Origin: Saprospiraceae bacterium
GTDB lineage: Bacteria; Bacteroidota; Bacteroidia; Chitinophagales; Saprospiraceae
Reading direction: 5' to 3'
Length of the DNA stretch: 64,000 nt
Assembly: GCA_016714985.1 (NCBI GenBank)
Contig: JADKBS010000015.1
Coordinates: 131,561 to 195,560 of the forward strand
In this document: in pieces, positions 1 to 9,132 of the stretch
Numbering within the stretch: position 1 is the first letter of the stretch
How the letters are laid out: every line of letters starts with the position of its first letter
The notes under the pieces: model-generated
Seen by the model: the letters and a program-made list of their open reading frames with translations, nothing else
Databases searched by the model: none
What the model was told of the DNA's origin: nothing
Made by a program: the position numbers and the translations under genes

Positions 1-994
1 CTTTCTTGCCGTCCACTGGTGTCTCTGTATCATATTGACTAACTATGGGGCATTGCAATCGGTACAGGTTTTTGGCCATGTACTCATATAGATATTCTTC
101 TTTGGTGGTAGAGGTTATATGGTTCCAGTTGGCATCGGGATTCAGGATGAGGGGCCTGCCGTCAATCAACCGTTGGCGCACCTCCTCGATGCTCAACAAG
201 GTGCCCTTTTCATCCATCACATAGGCGTCGTTGGTGGGATCCATCCACAGCCATTTTCCTAAATCCTTTGACCAAACCATGTTGATGACATGGCAATCCT
301 GAAAGACCGAGTCCTTTGGCATGCAGGTAATATACCTCGACTTAAAGCCCATCGCCAAGTAGCATTCGTTCAGCACCGTGGCCAAACCTCGGCAATTGAG
401 GCCCCTGTTTTCTTTTTTACAGGTAGCAATCATGCTCATGGCGTTCATGACGGTGGGGTTATTGTGGTTGCCATCGTGCGGCACGAGGTCGTGAATCCAG
501 TGCATCAAATTGATGATTTTTGAAACTTCGTTGCCCTTACCTGCAATGGAATCAAGCTTAAAGCCCACCCGTAGGGCGTCAAGGCTGTCGTCGAATGCGT
601 AATATCTAAAGTTAGGCAAGGGGCGGTCGTCTTTGACATTGTATTTGCCGGCCCCTTTCAACGTTTCCAAATAAGTAGGTTCGTGTCGGATTTGCGTCCA
701 AGCCGAGTCCTTGCCGTTCAACAGGACGATGAAGTTGTGTACTGCCCCTTTTTTCATCTTAAAACGGATGGAATCAGTATCGGTAATGAAGATGACATAG
801 CCCGATTTTGAATTCGTGCTGTAAACATCAGGCTTTAGGTGCGGCATGATGGTCCAGCCGCCGGGGACGATTTCTTTGCCGTCCCGTATATGGATGAGAA
901 TGGTATCGGATTTTATGACGGGCATTTTTCGCTGAGCAACGAGTTGGAGCGAGCAAAGGCAGAGCGCAAAGTAGAGCAATAGTAACTTCTTCAT
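1..994 (-). CDS. Secreted transglutaminase-like protein, cut by the left window edge
   Basis: Reading the minus strand from the ATG at 994 gives an uninterrupted frame of about 331 codons that leaves the window before any stop. Residues 1-21 form a signal peptide (MKKLLLLYFALCLCSLQLVAQ region, cleavage before QRK). Residues about 195-260 carry the transglutaminase-like triad layout: Cys201 in NCRGLATVLNE, His235 in QDCHVIN and Asp252 in WLWMDPTND, with the spacing usual for bacterial transglutaminase-core proteins. The region between the signal and the core has no recognised domain. The protein is probably exported to the periplasm or surface. Whether it acts as a crosslinking enzyme, a protease or a non-catalytic fold cannot be told. 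The gene is divergent from the peptidase-MA gene. The C-terminus is not visible. Confidence 0.72.
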   Translation of the reverse strand, partial: MKKLLLLYFALCLCSLQLVAQRKMPVIKSDTILIHIRDGKEIVPGGWTIMPHLKPDVYSTNSKSGYVIFITDTDSIRFKMKKGAVHNFIVLLNGKDSAWTQIRHEPTYLETLKGAGKYNVKDDRPLPNFRYYAFDDSLDALRVGFKLDSIAGKGNEVSKIINLMHWIHDLVPHDGNHNNPTVMNAMSMIATCKKENRGLNCRGLATVLNECYLAMGFKSRYITCMPKDSVFQDCHVINMVWSKDLGKWLWMDPTNDAYVMDEKGTLLSIEEVRQRLIDGRPLILNPDANWNHITSTTKEEYLYEYMAKNLYRLQCPIVSQYDTETPVDGKK

Positions 995-1396
995 AATCCT
1001 AAAATAGTTGGTTCAAACGGAAAACGGGAAGGTAATCCATGAAAGTATCTGTGTTAATTTTTTTTGTAGTGGGGCAATAGGGATGGAAGCGATACGATGG
1101 CCCCAAGCCATCGTATCGCTTCCAAACTTTCACACAACTATTAATGCCTTATTCCGTCTCCCTTGGTGATTTAAGTCATGGTTTTGTCACATTGTTTTGA
1201 TTTAATTATTGACGGGAGAAAGCATGCCACATTTTAATGAATTCTTAACCGATTTTAATACTTTCATAAGCGTTTTCAGTTGTCAAAACCCCTGTCTAAC
1301 AGTTTGTAATTAAAGGGTTTTCGATTGAACACCCACCTACTTAATTAACCATATCATTACCTGCTTATGAAGTAAAAATGACTTGACTAAAAATCA
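995..1396. other. Divergent intergenic region with one long hairpin
   Basis: About 400 bases between two divergent secreted-protein genes. It must contain both promoters, but I see no clear TTTG-N19-TAnnTTTG pair on either strand. It holds a perfect 17-bp inverted repeat at 1085-1123. Base composition turns A+T-rich from about 1190 towards the downstream start codon. Confidence 0.5.
1085..1123. repeat. Perfect 17-bp inverted repeat, 5-base loop
   Basis: Arms 1085-1101 and 1107-1123 pair perfectly (GGAAGCGATACGATGGC and its complement) around CCCAA. There is no following T-run, and both flanking genes point away, so it is not an obvious terminator. It is one of several intergenic palindromes in the window. 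Confidence 0.8.
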
Positions 1397-4300
1397 ATGT
1401 TGACCATGAAAAAAACAACGATAAGCCTTGCTGTTTTAACGGTGCTTTTTTGCGCCGTAACCACCGTTCAAGCCCAATATTTTGGGCGTAATAAGCCGAA
1501 ATACGAGCAGTTCGATTTCAAGGTGCTACAAACGCCGCACTACCAGATTTACCACTACCTGAACAATCCCGAACTGGAGCGGGCGCTGGCCAACCAGGCC
1601 GAGCATTGGCACACCCTGCACCAAGCCGTGCTGGCCGACACATTTGCGGAGCGCAACCCGCTGATGTTTTACAGCGACCATGCCGACTTCCAGCAGACCA
1701 ATGCCATTGGCGGTGAAATCAGCGTGGGAACGGGCGGCGTGACCGAGGCGCTGAAAAACCGGGTCATACTGCCCATCGCCATGTCGAACGAGCAGACCAA
1801 GCACGTATTGGGCCACGAGTTGGTTCACGCTTTTCAATACAACATGGTCATAAATGGCGACAGCACCTCCATGCGCAACCTAGCCAACCTGCCGCTTTGG
1901 ATGGTGGAGGGCCTAGCCGAGTACCTCTCCATTGGCCGCACCGACGCCAATACCGCCCTTTGGATGCGGGACGCCGTGCTGAACGACAAGGTGCCAACCA
2001 TTCGCCAACTCGACAACCCACAGTACTTCCCCTACCGCTGGGGCCAGACCTTCTGGGCATTCGTGACAGGCTTGAAGGGCGACGACATCATCCAGCCGCT
2101 GTTCATGGCCACGGCGAGGGAGGGCTTCGAGGTGGCCTGCCAGAAGGTACTTGGCATGAAGGAAAAAGAACTTTCCAAGCTTTGGGTGGACGCCATCAAG
2201 GACTACTACGGAAAGTACCTGGGCGATAAAAAAGAGCGCTTCGTGGGCCGCCAGCTCATCGGCAAGGACGGTGCAAAAGAGGGCCGCCTGAACATCGCCC
2301 CCGTGCTCAGCCCAAACGGCAAATTCGTGGCCTTCCTCTCCGAGCGTGACATCTTCGGCATTGACCTTTTCATCGCCGATGCGGTGACGGGCAAGACCAT
2401 CCACAAAATCCACAGCAGCACGAGGGATGCCCATTTGGACGACTTGAACTTCATCGAAAGTGCGGGCACTTGGTCGCCGGACAGCCGGGAGCTAGCTTTC
2501 GTGGCCGTCAATGAAGGAAACAACGTATTGGTTATCAAAGACTTGAGCGGAAAGCGAAAAGAGACTTTCCCCATCCCCGGCGTGCCAGCCTTCAGCAACC
2601 CCGCTTGGTCGCCGGACGGAAAAAGCATCGTGGTGGCGGGCTTGGTTAACGGGCAAGTTGACCTCTTCCAAATCCAATTGTCCAACAAAAAAGTCACCCA
2701 ACTCACCAACGACCGCTACTCCGAAATGCACCCGGCATGGTCGGCGGACGGCAGCCTGTTGGTGTTCTCCACCGACCAGTTGGCCTTCGACAATGGGGCC
2801 GCCAAATGGACCTTCAACCTCGCCATCCGGGACATGGCCAGCGAGCGCACCACCGTCACCAATTTCTTCTACGGTGCCGACAACCTGAACCCCGTTTGGG
2901 ACAACGAGGGCCATATCCTTTTCCTCAGCGACCGGGACGGCTTCCGCAACCTCTACCGCTACGAACCCGCCACGGGCAAGCTCTTCCAATTGACCGACCT
3001 GCTGACGGGCATCAGCGGGATCACGCCCTACGCCCCTGCTCTATCGGCCTCCACGAAGGAAACCCGTGACCGCATCATTTTCACGCATTATTTCAAGGGC
3101 GGCTATAAAATCTTCCGGGCAAAATCCGATGATTTCATCAACAAGGAAGTGGCAGCGGACGCCGTGGACTTGAAGCCTGCCATGCTCATCAAGACCAACC
3201 GCATGGCCTCGGACTTCGTGAGCAGCAACCTCGAACAATTGAACAAATTGCCCGACCTGCCCGACTCTTCGATGACGCAAGTGCCCTTCAAATCCAACTT
3301 CAAGCTGGATTATATCGCTGGCGGCGGTGGTGTGGGCGTTGGCCTCGGCAACAATTTCGGTGGGCCTGTATCGGGCATCGGCGGCGGTATTGACTTCATA
3401 TTTGGGGATATAACCGGCGACCACCAGCTTTATACCAGCGCTTTCTTGAATGGGGAAATCTTGGATGCCGGGCTATCCACCGCCTATTTCAACCGCAAAA
3501 ACCGCTTCGGCTGGGGCGTTGGCCTATCGCACCTGCCCTTCCAAAGTGGGCGGTACGGCTATGTCGGTTTGGACACGCTGCCCGTGGACGACTCGCCGCC
3601 CTTCGAGTTCCAGCACTATATCTTTGACCAGATACGGACCTTCGAGAACAAGCTGAGCCTGTTTGCCGAGTTCCCGTTTTCCAAGACCTTGCGGGTGGAA
3701 GGCAGTGGCTCCTTCGCCTTTTACAACAACCGCATTGACCGCAACCAACTGTATTACGACGATTTTGGGAACCTCGTTTACCAAGACCGAAACAAAATCA
3801 GCGAGCAGGACGCTGGCTTGAACCTATTTGAAGGAAAATTGGGCACAGCCTCCATCGGCCTCGTCGGCGACAATTCCCATTTCGGCCTCGCCTCGCCCTC
3901 GGCAGGCCATCGGTTCCGGCTGAGTGCCGAGCGGTTGTTTGGCGACATCAACCTGTACAACGTCATTGCCGATGCCCGCAAATACGTCTTCGTGAAGCCC
4001 TTCACTTTTGCTGTGCGGGCCATGCACCATGGCCGCTACGGTGCCGATGCCAATGCGTTCTTCGATTACTTCCTAGGCGCCCCTTGGTTCGTGCGGGGCT
4101 ATGGGTACAATGAATCCTTTGAGATTTTGGAACAAAATGGCCGCTCCGTGGACGACCTCTTTGGCAGCAAGATGTTCATCGCCAATGCGGAAATCCGAAT
4201 GCCCTTCACTGGGCCTGAACAGTTGGCGCTCATCAAATCAAGGGCGCTGTTCACCGAGCTTTCCGTCTTCGCCGATAGCGGCTATACCTGGGACGTGTTC

Positions 4301-4474
4301 GGCGAGCAAACGGACAGTAACCTGCGGTCCTTTGATTTCAAGCCCCTATTCAGTGCAGGTGTTTCCATGCGCATCAACCTGTTCGGGGCGATGATATTAG
4401 AGCCTTATTACGCTTGGCCGCTGCTGAAAGGGGCTAGTGGGACGTTTGGGTTGAATATTGTGCCGGGGTGGTAA
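1397..4474 (+). CDS. Peptidase MA-like metalloprotease with PD40 propeller and C-terminal beta-barrel
   Basis: The protein has about 1,022-1,025 residues. The second ATG at 1406 (MKKTTISLAV) gives the better signal peptide, ending at VQAQ. Residues 140-144 are HELVH, followed about 30 residues later by WMVEGLAEYLS. This is the zinc-binding HExxH plus distal Glu arrangement of the gluzincin peptidase MA-like fold. Residues about 295-600 contain at least five WD40-like PD40/TolB propeller blades (SPNGKFVAF, SPDSRELAF, SPDGKSIVV, SADGSLLVF and similar). From about 670 to the end the sequence is Gly/aromatic-rich with alternating hydrophobic strands, like a BamA/D15 surface-antigen barrel. The architecture suggests an outer-membrane protein with a periplasmic or surface protease-propeller. 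The substrate is unknown. A bidirectional terminator follows 10 bases downstream. Confidence 0.8.
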   Translation: MLTMKKTTISLAVLTVLFCAVTTVQAQYFGRNKPKYEQFDFKVLQTPHYQIYHYLNNPELERALANQAEHWHTLHQAVLADTFAERNPLMFYSDHADFQQTNAIGGEISVGTGGVTEALKNRVILPIAMSNEQTKHVLGHELVHAFQYNMVINGDSTSMRNLANLPLWMVEGLAEYLSIGRTDANTALWMRDAVLNDKVPTIRQLDNPQYFPYRWGQTFWAFVTGLKGDDIIQPLFMATAREGFEVACQKVLGMKEKELSKLWVDAIKDYYGKYLGDKKERFVGRQLIGKDGAKEGRLNIAPVLSPNGKFVAFLSERDIFGIDLFIADAVTGKTIHKIHSSTRDAHLDDLNFIESAGTWSPDSRELAFVAVNEGNNVLVIKDLSGKRKETFPIPGVPAFSNPAWSPDGKSIVVAGLVNGQVDLFQIQLSNKKVTQLTNDRYSEMHPAWSADGSLLVFSTDQLAFDNGAAKWTFNLAIRDMASERTTVTNFFYGADNLNPVWDNEGHILFLSDRDGFRNLYRYEPATGKLFQLTDLLTGISGITPYAPALSASTKETRDRIIFTHYFKGGYKIFRAKSDDFINKEVAADAVDLKPAMLIKTNRMASDFVSSNLEQLNKLPDLPDSSMTQVPFKSNFKLDYIAGGGGVGVGLGNNFGGPVSGIGGGIDFIFGDITGDHQLYTSAFLNGEILDAGLSTAYFNRKNRFGWGVGLSHLPFQSGRYGYVGLDTLPVDDSPPFEFQHYIFDQIRTFENKLSLFAEFPFSKTLRVEGSGSFAFYNNRIDRNQLYYDDFGNLVYQDRNKISEQDAGLNLFEGKLGTASIGLVGDNSHFGLASPSAGHRFRLSAERLFGDINLYNVIADARKYVFVKPFTFAVRAMHHGRYGADANAFFDYFLGAPWFVRGYGYNESFEILEQNGRSVDDLFGSKMFIANAEIRMPFTGPEQLALIKSRALFTELSVFADSGYTWDVFGEQTDSNLRSFDFKPLFSAGVSMRINLFGAMILEPYYAWPLLKGASGTFGLNIVPGW

Positions 4475-4484
4475 GGGGCTTAAC

Positions 4485-4518
4485 GCAGAAGGGCGGTTTT
4501 TGCAAACCGCCCTTCTGC
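4485..4518. terminator. Bidirectional terminator hairpin between convergent genes
   Basis: Perfect 15-bp arms at 4485-4499 and 4504-4518 (GCAGAAGGGCGGTTT and complement) enclose TTGC. The hairpin sits exactly between the stop of the rightward gene (4474) and the stop of the leftward gene (4525). The T/A tracts lie in the top of the stem rather than as a separate tail. Confidence 0.8.
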
Positions 4519-4524
4519 ACTTTA

Positions 4525-7347
4525 CTACCTCACCATCACCTTCGCCGCCGCCACAGCTGCCCCGTCCTTCCCTACAACCCGGACAAAGTAAATTCCCGAA
4601 GGCAAGCCTCCCCTATCCAGCAAGAAGCCGTCGTGCGTCGGAGCCAAGTTGACGACGGGCCTGCCAAAGGCGTCAAACAATTCCGCATGCAATCCGGTCA
4701 GGTCCTCGCTGCCTTGCACTGTTATAGTAGCTTGACCCTCAACCGGATTGGGTTTCACGGTCAGGTTCAGGTGCTCGAAGCCCGGCTCGCTCGTGCTTTG
4801 TAGCAGGAAAATCTCTCCGATACTGTGCTGGGTCGTGTTGGTGAAAATCGGGGGATTGTAGTCGAAGTAAATGGCCGCTTGGTTGTGGATGTCGGTGCCG
4901 AGCGGGATATTCGGCAGGTGTTTTATCCTGAACTTCACGAAGCCGTGCGAGGCCGGTTCGTTCAGGTTGCTGTCCAGCAGCATGATGTTTTCAAAGGTGA
5001 ACTTGATTTGGCCACCCTCCCCGAAATAATCGAAGCGGTAAGGATGGCTGGCAGCACCCGGCTCGATGCTGAGCGGGTCGAGCCACTGGTCCAGCGTGTC
5101 CCGGATGACGACCGTCTCGGCGGTGTCGGTGCCCGTGTTCTGGAAGCGGATCATGTACTCGATGTCGGTACCGGGGCGGATGAGGTGGTCATCACCAACG
5201 CCGAGCGGCAGGCCCTGCTTGTCATTGGGGTCGTAGGGGCCGGAGATGGTGACGCATTCAATGTCCACGTAGTCGTCCGCATCGTTGGGCGGGAACAGGT
5301 TCACCAAGCCTTGCGAGCCAAAATCATCGCAACCTTCCAAGGTCAGGGCAGGCATGGATTCGCCGGGGTGCAGCGCCTCCTGTTCCACCTCAATGCGCCA
5401 AGTAGCACCATTGGCGGGCAAGGTTATTTCTTTGGTGCCGCCCTGCGGCAACGGTGGGTCGTTTGGCACATCCATGAACATCACGGCATCCTCGATGATG
5501 ACATAACCAAGCGGGGCAGTCATATCTCCCGCCCCCACGTTTTCAATGACAAATTTCACCTCGTTTCCCTCGCATTGCGAACTGACCCGCAGGCTCGCCC
5601 CCGACCAGTTGGCGTTGATGGCGCTGGGGCAAGGCTCGTTGGGGAAAATGGTTACAGAGATGCAAGGCGTTGCCCCCATCGTTGCAGAGCAATCCACTTT
5701 CAGTGCCAAGGTAAAATGGCCACTTTCTCCCACTGCCAGGGTGCCGAGGTCGAAACGGTACAGGTTGTTGCCTAGGTCGGTAAAGGGGTGAACAGTGCTG
5801 CTGATGGTGATATGGTCTTCCAACTGTAGTTCGATGTATGCACCGACGGCATCCGCTGTGCCTTGGTTATTGTAGGCAATGGTGGCGTAGTTATAGGGGC
5901 TGCACCAGTTCAGTTCTTGGATAGAAAGACTGGTTACGAGGCTGGCGCAAGGTTCCACGGCCTGCAAGGGCACATCTACCTGTGAGACGCTGCCAGCAGT
6001 GAGCGTGACTGGATAGCTGGCTTGGCAGCCCTGCCAGAGCGAGTTGGGAAGTTCGACAGAGACCATGTAATCGCCGGGGTTGAGCCTTTTTGAATAGGAT
6101 AAGCCGTTGATAAAATTGTAGGAATTGCCGTAATAAACGTTCTGGCCATTGGCTGTTTCGATGCGGATTTTGAAGTTTTGAAGGCGATAATCCAAGCCAT
6201 TTAAAACGCAGTTGTTGTCCACGTCATAGTATACGAGGAGGTCCAAGGTGCCGCATAGCAAAGGAGAATTTTCGACAAAATAGCTGGCCACAGCTTCACA
6301 GCCAGAGGCATCGGTGACGGTGACGTAGTTTTCGCCTTCGATAAAATTATAGTTGTCGAGGGAATTGGTCGTGCCACTGCTCCAATTATAGGTCAAATTG
6401 CCAGAACCTCCGGTCGTGACGGCATGCAGGTATGATTGCCCGCAATCATTGCATTGGACAAACTCAACGTTGCCGCCAAGTTGCCTGCCTCTGCACAACG
6501 ATGCAATCCGATGACGCAACCGTCTGCCCCTGTGATGGAAACACAGTGGGTGCCCGGGGTAAGGACATTGGTCTGGCCAGTTGAACCATTGCTCCAATCG
6601 TACTCGAAGGGGGCTAGCCCGCCCGTCACATTGGCGATGACGCTCATCTGCCCGCAACTGCCGCCCGCCTGCTGTTGGATGCGCACGATAGGGCGGCCCG
6701 GTTCAGCAGTTATTTGCACGGTGTCGCTGTTTGTCCAACAACCTGTGAATGGGTCGGAAATGTAGGCCGTCAAAAAGCCGGGATTGGAAATGGAGATGCT
6801 GTTGCCAGCACCGGGGCCGTTGCCCGAGTTCCAAGTGTCCCAATCCACGTTGTAGTTGCCCGGTGGCGTGATTTCCACCTGGACGGTCGTCTGATAGTCG
6901 TTGCAGCCGAGCACCAGGTTGCTGGGCAAATCGGCGACCGGGGGCAAGTGGAACGTCACCGAGGCCCCGCCACTGAACGAAAGGCAGGGGTCTGACAAAT
7001 CCACACCACCGTTGCCATCTGGGTTGCCAGCAATGGCAGCGATTTGGTGAGTTGACACCCGGCACAGCGCTGTTAGGCATGGAAAGGATGAAAGCTGGCC
7101 ATTGGCTGGAGTAGAATTGGAGCACATTGCCAAGCGTGGTGGCCGAACCATCGTGCATAACGAGCTTGAGTACGTCGTTGGCATCAAGTGCTTCGTTGTC
7201 GTTGTGAAATACATTGAATGATGCATCAATGCAGAGGTTCAAACTCGCTGGTGTGATGGTGCCCGCATTGGTCGTGCATTGCGCAGCAACACGCTCATGG
7301 AACAAGCTGAAAAATAGGGCGACGAAAAAGAAAAATAGGTTCTTCAT
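4525..7347 (-). CDS. Large secreted T9SS-sorted protein with DUF7619-type domain (two frame breaks)
   Basis: One gene is split over three frames. It starts at ATG 7347 with signal peptide MKNLFFFFVALFFSLF...AAQ and an N-terminal domain (to about 7055), then a middle part with PKD/SprB-like motifs (GGLAPFEYDWSNGSTGQTN), then the long C-terminal part. Residue continuity requires frame changes near 7050 and near 6486. The second is explained by one missing C in AACTTGG. The C-terminal half includes YDPNDKQG... then IRFQNTGTDTAETVVIRDTL and IHNQAAIYFDYNPPIFTN, the signature of DUF7619 seen in Bacteroidota surface proteins. The last ~75 residues (LTVKPNPVEGQATI...GIYFVRV) are a type A T9SS sorting domain. 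It is probably an extracellular or surface-attached protein; the function is not known. It is divergent from the helical protein gene at 7619. Confidence 0.75.
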
Positions 7348-7407
7348 ATTTCTTTGATTGAAAAGATTATCTTGATTTGAATGCAGGTTTTTTTGAGGAA
7401 AATGATG

Positions 7408-7490
7408 TGTTCAGAAAATGACATTCGGCCCGGCGCTTTCGCCCGGGCTGCATCGGCTTGGCCTTGCTGCCTGATGTCTATTTCTGAACA
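7408..7490. repeat. Cruciform-like element with 17-base outer arms and inner G+C hairpin
   Basis: Outer arms 7408-7424 and 7474-7490 pair at 15 of 17 positions (TGTTCAGAAAATGACAT against the complement). The interior holds a second G+C-rich hairpin (GGCCCGGCGCTTTCGCCCGGGC region, about 7427-7450). The element lies between two divergent genes. It looks like a small palindromic insert or structured regulatory region. Confidence 0.6.
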
Positions 7491-7537
7491 CGGTACAAAA
7501 ATGGGGTAGGTTGGGTGCTTGGTAAAGTATAATTATT

Positions 7538-7545
7538 TAAGTTTG
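7538..7545 (+). promoter_or_regulatory. Probable Bacteroidota -7 element
   Basis: TAAGTTTG matches the TAnnTTTG consensus of the Bacteroidota primary sigma factor. It lies 73 bases before the ATG at 7619 in an A+T-rich stretch. No good -33 TTTG is seen at the right spacing, so this is a partial match. Confidence 0.35.
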
Positions 7546-7618
7546 TAGAAATTATAGACCATCATTTTTGCATAAAAAATTGATTTTCAATTATTTGAAT
7601 TTTAATCCGTAAAAAGAA

Positions 7619-9025
7619 ATGGAAAAAAGCAAACTTTGGGAAGCCTTTAATTCCCTGAGCAATGTAGAGCGCCGCTCATTTGGCAGGTGGGTGCGTTCAC
7701 CTTTTTTCAATCGGCAGGAGCGGGCCGAGCGGTTGTTCGACTACCTGAACGGTTGCTTGGAGCAGCGCAAAACGCCCGAACGGACAGCGGCATACGGGCA
7801 ATTGGCCCCCGGCCAGCCCTTTGATGACGTGCAGCTTCGGTTGGCGGTTAGCGAGTTGTATAAGCACCTAGAACATTTCATGGCCTACCAAGAAGTATTC
7901 AGCAGTGATGACAACCTTGCCACGGCATTGGCGGCTGCATACAGGAAGCGGGGACTAGAGCGGCATTTTGACAAAACCATCGGCACAGCACGGGAGAGCC
8001 GCAGCAAGCAGGCGCACCGACATGCCGAGCATTTCAGCAAAGGCTTTGAATTGGAATACGAGCAATTTCAGCATAATGCAGCGGGCAAGCGCACCGCCGA
8101 TTTGAACATCCAATCGCTCTCCGACCTCGAAGACACTGCCTTCATCGCCCGTAAGCTGCGCCTAACCTGTACTGCGCTCTCGCACCAGACCGTCTATCAG
8201 GCCACCTACGACCTCGGCTTGCTCGACGCCGTGCTGGAACAGGTGCGCCAAAAATCACTCCTCGGCACGCCGGCCATCGGCCTCTACTATTTTGGCTATT
8301 ACCTGATGACACAGCCAGAAGCCACCGAAAATTTCGACCGATTCAAGGCCATGCTGCTGGCCGATGCCGAGCAACTGCCGCTGGAGGAGCGCCGCAACCT
8401 TTACCTCATTGCCATCAATTTTTGCATCAAAAAAGTGAACGCACTCGATGTGGCCTTTTACCGGGAGGCGCTCGACCTCTACAAGTTTGCCCTTGACAAC
8501 GACCTGCTGATGGAGAACAAAGTGCTGTCCCCATTTGCTTTCAACAATATTGTAGCCATCGCACTGAAGGTAGGCGAGGCCAATTGGACCGAAGAATTCG
8601 TGGAGCACTATGCGCAGTTTTTGGAGAAAAAGCAGCGGTCGGCCATCTACCACCTCAACCTCGCACGGGTGGAGTACGTGCGCCGCGACTTCGGGAAAGC
8701 ACTGCTGCACTTGCAGGAAGCCGATTACAAAGACCTCATCAACAACTTGATAGCCAAGACCCTGCAATTGAAAATCTTCGTGGAGTCCAAGGATTTCGAC
8801 TTGGCAGAGGCGCACCTGAATGCCCTCAGCAGCTATATCCGCCGCCAGCGGGTGATGGGCTACCACCGCTCCAACTACGGGAACATGGTACGCCATACCC
8901 GTGCCCTGCTCAACCTCTCGCCCGGCGACGAGGTTGAGCGGGAATCATTGCGCAAGCGAATAGAATCCGAGGAGATTTTGACTGAGAAGGAGTGGCTGTT
9001 GAAAATACTCGAATTTGTCCGTTAA
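7619..9025 (+). CDS. Conserved all-helical protein of unknown function
   Basis: 468 residues with no signal peptide and no membrane segment, so probably cytoplasmic. The sequence is rich in Leu, Ala and charged residues and predicts as helix throughout. Repeated helix-pair patterns (e.g. LYKFALDNDLLMENKVLSPFAFNNIV, LNLARVEYVRRDFGKALLHLQEADY) resemble a divergent TPR-type solenoid. The N-terminus (WEAFNSLSNVERRSFGRWVRSPFFN) is a short helical module that I associate with hypothetical proteins of Saprospiraceae-like genomes, but I cannot attach a function. The ATG is chosen because the residues after it start the conserved helix and an A+T-rich promoter-like region precedes it. The next gene starts about 110 bases downstream with its own possible promoter. 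Confidence 0.7.
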   Translation: MEKSKLWEAFNSLSNVERRSFGRWVRSPFFNRQERAERLFDYLNGCLEQRKTPERTAAYGQLAPGQPFDDVQLRLAVSELYKHLEHFMAYQEVFSSDDNLATALAAAYRKRGLERHFDKTIGTARESRSKQAHRHAEHFSKGFELEYEQFQHNAAGKRTADLNIQSLSDLEDTAFIARKLRLTCTALSHQTVYQATYDLGLLDAVLEQVRQKSLLGTPAIGLYYFGYYLMTQPEATENFDRFKAMLLADAEQLPLEERRNLYLIAINFCIKKVNALDVAFYREALDLYKFALDNDLLMENKVLSPFAFNNIVAIALKVGEANWTEEFVEHYAQFLEKKQRSAIYHLNLARVEYVRRDFGKALLHLQEADYKDLINNLIAKTLQLKIFVESKDFDLAEAHLNALSSYIRRQRVMGYHRSNYGNMVRHTRALLNLSPGDEVERESLRKRIESEEILTEKEWLLKILEFVR

Positions 9026-9089
9026 TTTTCATTTTTACAAAAATCCCACATCAATCGGATAGCAATGGTGTACACCTGAGAATTTCAGT

Positions 9090-9097
9090 TAGCTTTG
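9090..9097 (+). promoter_or_regulatory. Probable -7 element for the M43 protease gene
   Basis: TAGCTTTG matches TAnnTTTG and lies 36 bases before the ATG at 9133. It is the same octamer found before the antitoxin gene at 25836. The -33 region is weak. Confidence 0.4.
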
Positions 9098-9132
9098 TAC
9101 CAATCTCAACACCGGATAAATCCCATTTAAGT

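Noticed and set aside
24..994. 77-codon plus-strand frame near 290-523
   Set aside because: Antisense to the transglutaminase-like gene, whose minus-strand frame is continuous and has signal peptide and catalytic triad.
4825..5775. 316-codon open frame on the plus strand
   Set aside because: It is antisense to the DUF7619/T9SS gene, its translation has no motif, and the opposite strand has clear protein homology patterns.
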